Counted from the first letter of the stretch, positions 28,574 to 38,694 are shown. The stretch is DNA of 60,103 nucleotides from Smittium mucronatum (GCA_001953115.1 LSSL01000006.1:1-60103), one strand, 5' to 3'. A program made the numbers and translations. Notes: generated by a model from the sequence alone, not told the origin.

Positions 28574-28729
28574 GTGCCATTCAAAAAATATATAAGTGAA
28601 GAAGCTCTATCATCCGAGAGTTATTTTTTCTTGAAAACCATTGGCTTAACAGAATATTGGAAAAATACATGGCTGGTAGCAGTTGTATTTTATTTTACTT
28701 TTCTGATTCATTGTGAAATATCTTATTGA
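28574..28729 (+). other. Possible exon or relic with a membrane segment
   Basis: A 51-codon open frame with good composition: ISEEALSSESYFFLKTIGL is followed by TEYWKNTWLVAVVFYFTFLI, which looks like a transmembrane helix. It ends in TGA at 28727-28729. There is no Met at the start. It lies in the same reading frame as the next candidate at 29000-29152, so the two may be exons of one membrane protein, but I could not place splice sites with certainty. The length alone is not significant in this composition. Confidence 0.2.
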
Positions 28730-28999
28730 CTTTATTTTTTTTTATTCTTTATTTCCATTTTATTAATATTAATATTATCAATTTATTAATTTTTAGGATG
28801 TTTATAAAGTAAATTAATGTAAATTTTTATAAAAATTTCAGAAAAAATTTAAAATTTTCCTTATTTATATAAATTGAGTATGGTTTATTTTTTTTTGTTT
28901 TGAATTGCGACTTCTTAAAGAGTTATTCTTTATTTTTGAAAATATCTCCTTATTAATAATGATGAAATTAAAGATTTTAGGTTTTATAGGATTTCATAA

Positions 29000-29152
29000 A
29001 ATAGTAATTTATTCCTATTTGTTTCTTTTATCTTCTATAACGTAGATTATCTCATTATTTCTGTTTTAGAGGCATCCTTAAATAAAATGATACAATTATT
29101 TAAAACTTGCGATTTCAAAACTTCATCCACTCACCTTTGTAATTCTCTTTAA
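29000..29152 (+). other. Possible exon or relic, unknown
   Basis: An open frame of 50 codons ending in TAA at 29150-29152, containing VLEASLNKMIQLFKTCDFKT, with a hydrophobic lead-in (LFLFVSFIFYNVDYLIISVL). An acceptor-like TTCTGTTTTAG lies within it at about 29060-29070, so the coding part could begin there. No family is recognised. It may belong with the candidate at 28574-28729. Confidence 0.2.
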
Positions 29153-29175
29153 GAACTTTTTATAATTTATAATTT

Positions 29176-29328
29176 ATGAAAATAAAATTTATTTTTATCT
29201 CATTTATATTCATTGAAATATGGTTTGATACGTTTAATGGTTCCGATTGGACTCAGCCCCCTATTCAAAAAACTTTCACATATATTTCCAAAAAATTTCC
29301 TCAAAAAATAACAAAAACCTTCTTTTAA
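29176..29328 (+). CDS. Candidate small secreted protein
   Basis: The ATG at 29176 opens a 50-aa frame. It starts with MKIKFIFISFIFIEIWF, a positively charged start followed by a hydrophobic core typical of a signal peptide. A polar tail follows (FNGSDWTQPPIQKTFTYISK) and ends at TAA 29326-29328. The tail is richer in G+C than its surroundings. It may be a complete short gene or the first exon of a longer one. There is no similarity I recognise, and frames of this length are expected by chance in the desert, so confidence is low. Confidence 0.2.
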   Translation: MKIKFIFISFIFIEIWFDTFNGSDWTQPPIQKTFTYISKKFPQKITKTFF

Positions 29329-31320
29329 TATTATATTGTACAGAAATATTTAATCTATAGAGTTTATAAGTATCTAATGTTCATTAATTAAATGCTTTTA
29401 TATATATAATTAGCCCAAGCCTAACAGTCACCAAAGTTAATTAATAATGTCATTTTTGTTTCTAATTTTTTAACAAGTTTTTTTATTAGCCTTTAAACCG
29501 ATTCATATTACCCCCTAGATGAGTTTGCAACAGCAATGGTTCAAACTATTCCTATATATTCATAAAAAATATGGTGAAAATATTAGTTAGAGATAAAAAT
29601 TTGGCTCAAAGCTATTTATTAACAAAAAATCCTTTAAAATACCCCCCCCCCTCATTTGTGGTGTTTAAATAGTCTCATAAATTCATTAGTACACAACAGG
29701 CAAATAATATATTTCTAATAATTTCAATGATGTTTTTTAATTATTTGATTAATATCAATGTCGGAGTAAATATGATTATTTTATAAGAAATCAATTATTA
29801 TTATGGTTTTCATCAAATTATTTTTTATTAATTTGCGTTATAAAAACGATTTTACAGGGGTGGTAATAAGCCAATCAGTTTTAAGATATGTATTTTTTTA
29901 TTCAAAAATTCCAAAAAAAAATCGCTTAAAATGGCTGATTAGCATTTTTTTTAAGTATACCAATAATTATGCATAATAAATCAAGAGTTAAATTTGAAAA
30001 TTGAATATTTAGAAATTGTAAATGTAAGTCAATATGCTGAAAATAGCACGGTTTATTTTTAAAACTATGAAATAACTATATTCAAATTAAGGATTTAAAT
30101 TGTCAATTGGAAATATAAATTGGAAATTTTAGATATATTTTAACCCATATTATTTATTCTTTTGCATTTTTTGATTTTTATCACACGTACAAAGCCAAAA
30201 AAATGTATTAGATTTTAGGATTTCAGATGCTATTAAATGAAGAGCATTAGAATCGTTATTATGGAGAAAAATTAAACTATAATTGTGAATAATATTTGGT
30301 TTTACTATTCTGTTGCGATTTTAACGGTATATCGGCCAATCTATTTTTTTAAAATGATGTATCTCCGGTTTAAAAAATATTTGGTTGTACTACTCCAATA
30401 AAAATAACGTGGCTATGTATATACTACTTCCGTTTTATTAAAAAATTCTATTCCTTTTTTGCCTTTAAACAGAAAAAAAATCAAGCAATAAAGGTTCCAT
30501 AATACTATTATTCATATAATGTTGTTTTTTGAAGTGTTGAATGCAATGGGTTTTATGATTAGAATTTTTTTTTTTTGGTTTATTCGTTATAAATAGCACC
30601 ATTTTTTAATTTTAATTTTTTACAATAGACACACGTGGATCACTCAGCAAAAGTAATGAAAGTGACAGGATAATAATAGCTATATTTATATAATTTAATA
30701 GGTTCCACTCAATAACCATTATCAATAATAGTTTGAAATAGCTTCCATAAACAATGGGTGCATATATCTAAAATAAAGCTTATTTTCCTTTATTTCAATG
30801 AAAAATAATTCTATATACTATAAAAAACTAATGAATGAAATAAAAAAAATCCAATAATAGCATGAATTGGTATAAATCATGACTATCTTATATTTTTATT
30901 TTTGGAAGCCAAATAAAATAGCTAAAATTGAAGGTGAACACATGAAATTGAGAATTCAATCTCAAAATGTTTATAAGTATATAAAATTCAATCATACTAT
31001 TAAAAATAGATTTTTTTTATAAGTTTTGGGATTTGCGGATCTATTTTTATAATCATTATTTAAAATTGTGGTTTATGAAAATTTATTTAAAACTTTTGAT
31101 ACAAATTAACAAAACGAGAGGATCGTGGAAGGGTTCACCCTTTTTTTTAAAAAAGTATATAACATTTATATCACACCAACTTTAGAGTTTCATTAAAGAT
31201 ATCTTTTAAATAAAATACTATAGTTTTTTTAATTCTTCTTTAGCAAGAAAAAGTTATAGGTTATAGGTTCACTAAATTGCCAATAAATTGATAACCACAA
31301 ATCAGTTAGTATCAATTACG
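29329..31320. other. A+T-rich intergenic stretch before the orphan gene
   Basis: Nothing here can be called a gene. It holds a run of ten C's at 29642-29651 and a small G+C-richer patch at about 30630-30660. That patch sits between an acceptor-like TTTTTTACAATAG and a donor-like GTAATG and could be a short exon (THVDHSAK), but nothing connects to it. Confidence 0.5.
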
Positions 31321-34300
31321 ATGAGTTGCTTTTATAAAGATGAATTTAGCTCAATTAGCGTTCCAATTTTTTCAATCTCAGAAAAACCTACTCCTGATAT
31401 TCATTTCTTAAAAATTGATAAATCTAAGGGCACAGATATAATCTCAAATGTAGCACCAGAAGATAAAAAAATATCTCTCAACGATTTTGAAGGCCCAAGT
31501 TTTGAAGAGGTCATGGAGGGTGTTGATAGCCTATTGGACCATATATGGGAGATAGACACCGCATCTATGGGAAAAATCTCACTAAGGTCTCATGAAGAAA
31601 TAGATTCATATCCATTGTTAATTTCTAAAACCCCAGAGAACTTTTTTGCTGGAGTTTCTACAAGAGAATATATTGATGATTGTACCAAATTGGGAGGTGA
31701 AAAGATAAGCCCTAGTCCAATAGAATATAGTTATTCAAACGTAAAATTGGTACATACCCAAAAGAAAGACGATATTGATTTAGATAATTTTGCTACATTA
31801 AATCGGATAGATGTAAATAAAAACAATGAAGGCTGCTCAATAGAAGATTTTCTGAAAAAATTGGGGTATGGAGTTCAAAATAACAAAATTGAAAAAACTG
31901 ATTGCTCTGTTAACGGAGAAAATTCTCGGACATCACATGGAAATTTTTTTTTGACTGGCGTAGAAAAAATTAAGGCATCTTTACAACCAATTTCCCAAAA
32001 CAATGACTTCCAAAATGATGATCTAATCTCAGAATCAAATGCTAACAGCAGTGATATCAATACTGAAGACAGGAATTTTCCTACATTGAAAACCGATAAC
32101 ATCGATAATATACATAAGCCAAAAAAAATACCCCAACTTAGTTTATCAGAGGAATTAGAAGATTTATCGGACAGCGAGTATTTTGGAAATTGGAAAGATA
32201 ATAAATATATAGATTCATCAAATGACAAAAGCGAACCATTTTATAATACCATTTTTTACAAAAATAGCCCCGAAATTTTAGAAAAAGGTCCGCTTCCTAC
32301 AAAAAATAGGGTCGATAACGAGATTGGGTTTCATGGATTAAATCTTCAAAAGAATCCAAAAATGGGGTATCGTAATGGTACATTTCGTAATTACCCTGAA
32401 GAGTTAATATTTTCGGAGCTTTGTACAGAAGAATATCCTTATTCCGATTTTCAAAGTCTATCATCTAGATTAACTAGTAGTTATAGGATTAATAAGAGAA
32501 TTATATCTACAGCTCACTACCAGAGGGTTGATGACGAGATAAGTTACAGAAAGAAAAACATTTGCAGAAAAGGGAGTTTAGTATTCTCGAAAATAAACAA
32601 GAATGACGGAAAACCAGAAAAGGTTCTATTTCAGAGAAATTTAAAGATCTCTTCTGAGAAATTTTCCGAAAATTATTTCGAATCCATAAAATCTATCTCA
32701 ACTATTGTAGTCGCTCTTAACAACATTTATATTGGAATTAAATGTATTGAATACGTAAAATCAAAGATGGAAAAAGTCCACGATAAAGTAAATGGCATAA
32801 AACACTTTGCATTTACATTAAGAGAAGTAGAAGAGGATTTGAATCTTTTGAAATGCTGTCAAGTTGTTCTTTACATTATTTTTTCAAAGTATAATGTGGT
32901 AGAGCTAGATGATCCATTTATTGTAAAAAAGGGTGGATCGTATCACATTGATTTTAGATTTCCTGTAAATTCGAGTATGGCTCAAAATGTAATTACAAAT
33001 AGAGAAAACTTGAAAAGATATATCCGTGAAACATTTAAAAATTCTTACTTTGAATACAATGGTACTGAAAATTATAAGAAAGGTGAAATATCAACCATAC
33101 CCATACTAAAATATTGGAATACAAGTTTGAATGATCTTTCGCAGGGGATATTTCTCACCGATGAATATGCAAGTGCTCTCCCTGTTTCCTTGAAGAACTT
33201 TGAAGCGAATGATAAAATTTTGGAGCTATTTAATGACCAAAAAATAATTGAAAAGGTGTTAAAAATATTGAACAACAATTTTAGCTTCATCGCTCAGAAC
33301 TGTCCAGATAAATTTCTAAGATACGATTCTATTTTTGGCGAATGTGAAGGTGATTTCTCTGAAAAAATCTCTGAAGAGTTTTCACATATCTCTATCAGAC
33401 AGAGTAGAAATGAAAATCAGGCCATCAAAGTTGCTATATACACCAACTTAAAACAGGCCCCTCTAGTTCATACAGAAACAAAAACAGATTTTTCTAAGTC
33501 AATTTTAGATTCAGAAGATAAAAATGGAAATGTGTTGGGTAGAACATTGTTGGAAGTTTCTATTAACTTTACAGATGATTATGACTATTTTTTCGAAAAC
33601 ATATTCGGTTTTAGAAATCATTCCGCCTCACTTTTCAATGGATGTTATGATATATTAGAGTGTATTAGATCGGTTTATGACGAGATCATCAATAATGAAG
33701 GTACAAATACTTATCAGGAAGTTTCGGAGAAACAAAAAAATTTCAAGCCCATTCAAAGTTATCCACTTAATTCTAATCGAAATGTTCTCAGTGAAATTGA
33801 TCTTAAAAAAGAGGCTGAGTTTTCTGTGAAGTTTAATCACAATGATTTCACTCATTTTGTCCCAGTTCTTAGCAAGATAATGAGTGTTAAGACCGGAAAA
33901 CCAGCATCAGGTAATGATCAGCTTGAGTTTACATTTCCCAGATTTGGAAACAAAAGTGTAGTGGAACTGGTAATTAAAAAGTGCCCAGAATATATATTGT
34001 CTCAGGGGGCCATCAAGTGGGTATTAATGAAGCCTAATAGCTCCTATGTTCCAGGGATAAATGTAAGTGAATTCTTTGTCTTTGCTTCTATGAATCCCAT
34101 CGGTGAAAACCATTTCAAAAAATACGAAGATATGGATGAAAAAGAGTACATTTCTTTGACTGGTCTTTGCGAAAAAAACCCAGAGATGCTTAAAAAATAC
34201 TACCCTTTCCCGATATTATACAATTCTTTTAAAGTAGAGGAGGAAATGGGCGTATTAGTCGAGTTCGACAATGAAATTCCATTCAATCATATCTATATTA

Positions 34301-34446
34301 TGATAATGGGTTCTAAAGTTTTTGATTGGGAAACAGAGTCAACAGATTGTATCAGTTGTAAAAAGTCATTTTACATTCGCAGCCCTTGGAAAGCGACTTC
34401 AAGAATGCCAATTATTCACTTTGGGAACTCGAATAGCAAAATTTGA
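31321..34446 (+). CDS. Orphan 1041-aa intronless protein
   Basis: I do not recognise this protein. The frame opens after a TAA at 31273, and the first in-frame ATG (31321) gives 1041 aa ending at TGA 34444-34446. The N-terminal 350 or so residues are polar and acidic, rich in Ser, Asn, Asp and Glu (for example LSLSEELEDLSDSEYFGNW), and look disordered. From about residue 450 to the end the sequence alternates hydrophobic and polar segments like a folded protein (IYIGIKCIEYVKSKMEKVHD; LEFTFPRFGNKSVVELVIKK; VEFDNEIPFNHIYIMIMGSK). There is no signal peptide, clear transmembrane helix, tandem repeat or zinc-finger array. One CxxC (CISC) sits near the C-terminus. No transposase or polymerase motif was seen. 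It is more G+C-rich than its surroundings and is free of stops and introns over 3.1 kb, so it is almost certainly a functional gene. It stands alone at the desert's edge. Confidence 0.9.
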   Translation: MSCFYKDEFSSISVPIFSISEKPTPDIHFLKIDKSKGTDIISNVAPEDKKISLNDFEGPSFEEVMEGVDSLLDHIWEIDTASMGKISLRSHEEIDSYPLLISKTPENFFAGVSTREYIDDCTKLGGEKISPSPIEYSYSNVKLVHTQKKDDIDLDNFATLNRIDVNKNNEGCSIEDFLKKLGYGVQNNKIEKTDCSVNGENSRTSHGNFFLTGVEKIKASLQPISQNNDFQNDDLISESNANSSDINTEDRNFPTLKTDNIDNIHKPKKIPQLSLSEELEDLSDSEYFGNWKDNKYIDSSNDKSEPFYNTIFYKNSPEILEKGPLPTKNRVDNEIGFHGLNLQKNPKMGYRNGTFRNYPEELIFSELCTEEYPYSDFQSLSSRLTSSYRINKRIISTAHYQRVDDEISYRKKNICRKGSLVFSKINKNDGKPEKVLFQRNLKISSEKFSENYFESIKSISTIVVALNNIYIGIKCIEYVKSKMEKVHDKVNGIKHFAFTLREVEEDLNLLKCCQVVLYIIFSKYNVVELDDPFIVKKGGSYHIDFRFPVNSSMAQNVITNRENLKRYIRETFKNSYFEYNGTENYKKGEISTIPILKYWNTSLNDLSQGIFLTDEYASALPVSLKNFEANDKILELFNDQKIIEKVLKILNNNFSFIAQNCPDKFLRYDSIFGECEGDFSEKISEEFSHISIRQSRNENQAIKVAIYTNLKQAPLVHTETKTDFSKSILDSEDKNGNVLGRTLLEVSINFTDDYDYFFENIFGFRNHSASLFNGCYDILECIRSVYDEIINNEGTNTYQEVSEKQKNFKPIQSYPLNSNRNVLSEIDLKKEAEFSVKFNHNDFTHFVPVLSKIMSVKTGKPASGNDQLEFTFPRFGNKSVVELVIKKCPEYILSQGAIKWVLMKPNSSYVPGINVSEFFVFASMNPIGENHFKKYEDMDEKEYISLTGLCEKNPEMLKKYYPFPILYNSFKVEEEMGVLVEFDNEIPFNHIYIMIMGSKVFDWETESTDCISCKKSFYIRSPWKATSRMPIIHFGNSNSKI

Positions 34447-34580
34447 TGGAAAAAACTTCAAAATCTATTATTATTTTTAAACTTCAAAGACGCCTTATTA
34501 CCCACTGTTAAAAATACTCAAGGAGATTTTCTTTAAAAAAACTATATGCTTTGTTTGATTATAAACCTTATTAATTTGCA

Positions 34581-34620
34581 AATAAAAGCTATTTTGTTAT
34601 GAATAAATAAATAAATAAAT
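34581..34620 (+). terminator. Likely poly(A) signal region of the orphan gene
   Basis: AATAAA occurs at 34581-34586 and again in a tandem AATA run at 34602-34620, about 135-175 nt after the stop codon of the 1041-aa ORF. This position suits a polyadenylation signal. The tandem copies are also a small simple repeat. Confidence 0.4.
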
Positions 34621-34973
34621 GTTAAAAACACATAAATGAGTGTTTAAGAAATCAGATTTGTTCTTTCTGATTGAATTTGAAGTTTTCCATTAATGGATTA
34701 TTATAACATTCAAGACAATAAAGTATTTAGAATAGGTTGTAATGTGGTAAATTATTCTTTTTTTTTTTTATCCAGCCTTTTTTAATTATGATCCCAGCAT
34801 CATCCCATATTCATAAAATATAAACAAATAATTAGATCTGTAAAAAAATATATACAGATGGGGTTTTTTTAAAAGAAGAATATTTTAAAAAAGACTTTGA
34901 AACTTATAAACCATAAATAAGATAAAGGTCAATAAGTTTCAAAAGTAGAATACCCTTTTTTTGGTTTAAAAAC

Positions 34974-35472
34974 GTGAAAGAATTATTTTCGTGTGAAAAT
35001 ATACTATTTTACATCTCAATAATGATTTCTTGTTTAGGAGTAGCCGAGTCAAGGATCGGAAATTCTAAGAATAGATTTGTTGATAATAAACAATCAAATA
35101 GAGAGAAGATCATTTGTTTAGAAAATTTGGAAATGATTTTTTATAAAAAAATCAATTTAGACAGTCCAAAAGGATACCTAAAAATAATAAAAATAGCCGG
35201 AGAGAAAATCGGATATTGCCATTGAAATATATCGTAGGATTATCGGGAGAAAACATTTTAGCTTAATAAGTAATTTAAATAGCATCAATCTTTGTGAGGT
35301 CAAATTTAATTTAGAGTTCAATCAAAATAACAAATCCGTATTTATCTCTAAAAAAATTATCCAAAAACCATTTAAGCGTAAATTACTATTAATAATAGAG
35401 ACCTTAATTGTGGTTATTTTATTAATCTCAAGTTTTTTCATAAGTTTTTTATTGAATATTAAATTATCATAG
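34974..35472 (+). pseudogene. Frame-broken secreted or membrane protein candidate
   Basis: The first frame (34974-35225) has no ATG at its start. It contains a hydrophobic stretch like a signal peptide (LFYISIMISCLGVAES) followed by about 60 polar residues, and ends at TGA 35223-35225. A second frame, shifted by +1 and open from 35197, carries on for 82 codons from 35224 to a TAG at 35470-35472. It ends in a basic patch and a strong hydrophobic helix (LLLIIETLIVVILLISSFF). Together they read like one protein of about 165 aa with an N-terminal signal and a C-terminal membrane anchor, broken by one +1 frameshift. No GT-AG intron of suitable length was found to repair it. It could be a pseudogene, a sequencing error in a homopolymer, or a programmed frameshift. 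No family is recognised. Confidence 0.35.
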
Positions 35473-36206
35473 CTTTTTCCAACCCCATCTGGTTTTGAAT
35501 CGATATAAAAAATAACAATTTTATAAATTTATAGAAAAATAATATTTCTGAATCATGGGGAATGGTTAAGGATCAAAGTTTGAATATAATAAAAATTGCA
35601 TTTATACTTTTAGTGGCTGAAAAGTATGATTAAATTGATAATGTTTATATTGTTAAGGATATACCATTAATTATTAAAAGTGGGAGCTATTTGTAAATAT
35701 TTGGTCTGAAAAGGCTAAATTATTAATTTAGTTAACATTAGACTCGATTGGATATGGGTCTTTAGTTATCTAATGTGTTTGAATTAAACAGTTAAAATAC
35801 GTGTATTAAGTAAAACTATAAATAGTTGCAAAATATGATTACCACATGAGAAATTATTTTAGAAAATTATTTTTAAATTAAAAATATTCAGGTATCCCAA
35901 AATAAATGCATAAGGCTATTTTCACTCTTTCCAATAATATGAGAAAATAAATACCCGTGTATATTATACTAAAAATAAACTATAAAAACGAAGAATGATC
36001 ATATTGGTAATTAAAGGGAAAATGGAAAAATAAATAAGATCGCTTTTAACACGATTTATTTTGCAACTACTTTGGAGCTTCCAGAAAAAAAGTCTCCTCC
36101 GTTTAGAATCAGATGGGAATTTTATTACATATTTAATAAAAAATAAAGTTTAAATGTATAGATCGCTCTTCCAGATCACTCAAATACAAGCATCAGCTTT
36201 ATATAT

Positions 36207-36469
36207 GGGAGATTCTTTTCAAAACCAGACTTTTTTTTACTTTGTAAACCATTGGCTACTCTTGGATTTATTTAAAACAAGACCAATAAAAATCGAAAAA
36301 CACACTGGCTCTAATAAATTTTCAACATTTTACCAATATAAAACTATCTTCTAAAATTCATATTTTGAATTACCCAATAACTCTATTTTTTATCCTAAAG
36401 CCAAGTTTCCAAATTAGGAAAGTAGTAAAAATTTAGTAGGAAAGTGTCCGCTCTCAAAGAGAATCTCCC
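36207..36469. mobile_element. Short non-autonomous element (MITE-like)
   Basis: The left end begins GGGAGATTCTTTTCAAAACC and runs to AGAC. The right end, read as its reverse complement from 36469, begins GGGAGATTCTCTTTGAGAGC and runs to GGACACTTT. Both share GGGAGATTCT and a similar following stretch, so they are imperfect terminal inverted repeats of about 28 nt. Both flanks are ATATAT, a possible target-site duplication. The element is 263 bp with no transposase. Related sequence occurs at 40191-40300 (left end and about 100 bp of interior, including CCAATAAAAAT), at 24800-24822 (right end, exact over 23 nt) and weakly at 51749-51762. The autonomous parent is not in this window, and the superfamily is undecided. 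Confidence 0.5.
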
Positions 36470-37273
36470 ATATATATAAAAGACATAATTAAGTTTGGCA
36501 CTAGTAAGAGTCGATCATATTATTTCGAAGAGAGATTATGGAATCATTTTTACATATTATTTTTAGTGATAAATAAAATTTTCGAATTTAAGGAAACGTT
36601 TGTGCTGCAAGAATGCCAAATTTCTGTGTAAATTGGGGGTCTATCGGTTTACTAAGATGATTAGCAATAAAAGGAATATAGCATATTATAAAGCAACAAG
36701 TGGAAGGCGATTTATTATACACCAAATTAATTAAAATCAGCTGGGCATTTATTATAAAATTTACGAAAAAAGGCCTATAAAAGGACGTTCTATTTTTAGA
36801 AAAGTAATGGAATTGAATTTTGACAATATAATTGGGCTAATAGTATACAATTCAAAATAAGTTGGCGATAATTATTCAATGTTTTTGTAATATATGTTAC
36901 ACAAGAATCTTTTCATATTCTCATGGAGTAAAAAATTATGTTGTATGGAGGGGAAAATGGGTTGTTAACAAATTTTGAATTCGGAAAAAAGTTTAACGTC
37001 ATTTTAATTACTGTTTTTAGATCTAATATCATTTGAATGTAGGTTATAAAAATAAATCTAGACTCAGAAAAAGATTTAGAAGATTATGAGCATAAATTTA
37101 AGTGCATATCTTTGGAAATAAATGTTCGTAGCTTCCTTTATTATGTAAATCTTGGATTTATTTATCCAGAGAAATTGATTTATATTATTAATTAGGCACC
37201 AATTTTCGATCATGGTTTATATAAAGATTTACTGGGAAAGATACTTGCAATTTTAGAGTCAATATTGAAAGTT

Positions 37274-37282
37274 TATATAAAT
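37274..37282 (+). promoter_or_regulatory. TATA-like box upstream of the GDSL gene
   Basis: TATATAAAT lies 85 nt before the ATG of the GDSL-family gene. A second TTATATAAAG lies at about 37217-37226. In A+T-rich DNA such matches are common, so this is only a suggestion. Confidence 0.3.
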
Positions 37283-37358
37283 ACCATGGAATAATTTCCG
37301 TTACATTAGAAATCTATTTAGCATTATATTTTCGCATCAAAATTAAAACTTTTTCAAA

Positions 37359-38450
37359 ATGAAACTTTCTGGTCTATTTTATATTTCATCTTCGCTGTTA
37401 TTCTGTGTATCATCACAGCGAACTTTAGTTGTTTTCGGAGATGATAGCGTAAGCTACGGAAACAATTTCCCATCTAGTTCTGGAGTTTCATATTATAATG
37501 GCCGCATGTCAAACGGCCCGCTTTGGACCGAATATGCTGCATACTTCTCAGGAAATAATATTATCAATTATGCATACCAGGGTGCCGTATCAAATAATAC
37601 GTTTGTCGGAAAATTGGTAAAAGAGTCGTTGAGCGTTCCAAGTTTATATGAGCAAGTGCGAACTTTTGGACAGAACTTTGGTGGGAAATTAGACAAGAAT
37701 TCGATTGCAAACGATACTGTGGTTATATCAGTGGGGACTAATGACATAAAAATGCTGAAGGGTTTAATCCAAAATAATTCGGTCAAATTCGTGTCATATG
37801 TGGGCAACGTTATTGCTAGTGTTATAGATGGTGTCTCGTATATGCGAAGTTTGGGATACACAAGATTTGTAATATCAAACCTTCCACAAGTATCTCGAAT
37901 GCCTTATTTTTCGGATTCCAGTGTATTGACGAAAGTTCAGATGGACTTGGCTACGACCGTTATCAATGCACTACTGTTGACAAAGTTGAAGGTTTTGAAG
38001 CTATCAGACAAAGGATTTAGCAAATCCTATGTTTTAGACAACTTCAGCTTCCAAGCTTTGATGATCCCTGAATCCAAAGTTCTTAACTCAGTTGGAATCA
38101 GCAAGATGGGGTCTGCGTGCTATAATGCCACCGCTGATAGTCTCAACCTCCTTACATGCTCCGACCCCCGTAATTTCTATTTCCTTGACTCATCAAACCC
38201 AACCACGATGGTAAATGGATTTTACGGAGCAATGGTATCCGAATTTTTAAATGGAACTGACTTCACATTTACCACCAACTTCGCAAAAAATTTAGCTAAC
38301 AAGTACATGTTATCAAAAATTTACAGTGGTACCTCTGATGATAACTATTTGAACTCTAATATGTTGTCAGGTGTTGGTGGATTGACTACAAATGTTGCCG
38401 ATTCTATTATTCGCATGGATCAAATAATTGCAGATAAAAGCCAAAGCTAG
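37359..38450 (+). CDS. Secreted GDSL-lipase (SGNH) homologue, probably inactive
   Basis: A 363-aa intronless protein with a signal peptide (MKLSGLFYISSSLLFCVSS, cleavage near residue 20). SGNH-hydrolase blocks can be aligned: block I VVFGDDSVSYGNN (24-36), then YYNGRMSNGPLWTEYAA, block II YAYQGA (Gly75), block III SVGTNDI (Asn128) and block V FLDSSNPTT (Asp277). Active fungal GDSL lipases have FGDSLSD in block I and DxxHPTT in block V. Here the nucleophile position is Asp29 and the base position is Asn280, so both catalytic residues are replaced while the fold's structural and oxyanion positions (Gly75, Asn128) remain. I infer a secreted protein that binds ester or glycan ligands but does not hydrolyse them, or that uses Ser30 in an unusual way. 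The intact frame and good composition argue against a pseudogene. A TATA-like box lies 85 nt upstream and AATAAA 76 nt after the stop. Confidence 0.85.
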   Translation: MKLSGLFYISSSLLFCVSSQRTLVVFGDDSVSYGNNFPSSSGVSYYNGRMSNGPLWTEYAAYFSGNNIINYAYQGAVSNNTFVGKLVKESLSVPSLYEQVRTFGQNFGGKLDKNSIANDTVVISVGTNDIKMLKGLIQNNSVKFVSYVGNVIASVIDGVSYMRSLGYTRFVISNLPQVSRMPYFSDSSVLTKVQMDLATTVINALLLTKLKVLKLSDKGFSKSYVLDNFSFQALMIPESKVLNSVGISKMGSACYNATADSLNLLTCSDPRNFYFLDSSNPTTMVNGFYGAMVSEFLNGTDFTFTTNFAKNLANKYMLSKIYSGTSDDNYLNSNMLSGVGGLTTNVADSIIRMDQIIADKSQS

Positions 38451-38525
38451 ATTCGGGAGATTTTTTTTCCACTTTATTCCAGTAGGGAATCAAGCGAGTC
38501 TCTTATCTTGAAAGAATATATTTTT

Positions 38526-38531
38526 AATAAA
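38526..38531 (+). terminator. AATAAA poly(A) signal of the GDSL gene
   Basis: AATAAA followed by a GT/T-rich stretch (GTGTATTTTTTTT), about 76 nt after the stop codon. This is a typical position. Confidence 0.5.
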
Positions 38532-38694
38532 GTGTATTTTTTTTAAAGGATTCATATATAAAAAAACGCAATTTTGCTCTCGTTTTTCAAAATTCCAATT
38601 TCTATTTTACAAGAGTCGAGAAATCTTTACTCTCATATATTTTGTTTATTATATAATAGCTCGAGTTTAACTACAATATACTGAGCTGTAATAA

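Larger units (their letters stand above)
35473..37358. other. Intergenic stretch upstream of the GDSL gene
   Basis: A+T-rich with no supported gene. It holds the short element at 36207-36469. The open frame at 36154-36354 largely overlaps that element and is not a credible gene. At 36600-36800 there is moderately G+C-richer sequence with broken frames that I cannot identify. Confidence 0.5.

Noticed and set aside
31875..33855. Minus-strand open frames within the 1041-aa ORF
   Set aside because: Shadows of a long intact gene.
36154..36354. Plus-strand open frame of 66 codons
   Set aside because: Most of it lies within the short repeat element; the related copy at 40191 does not keep the frame.
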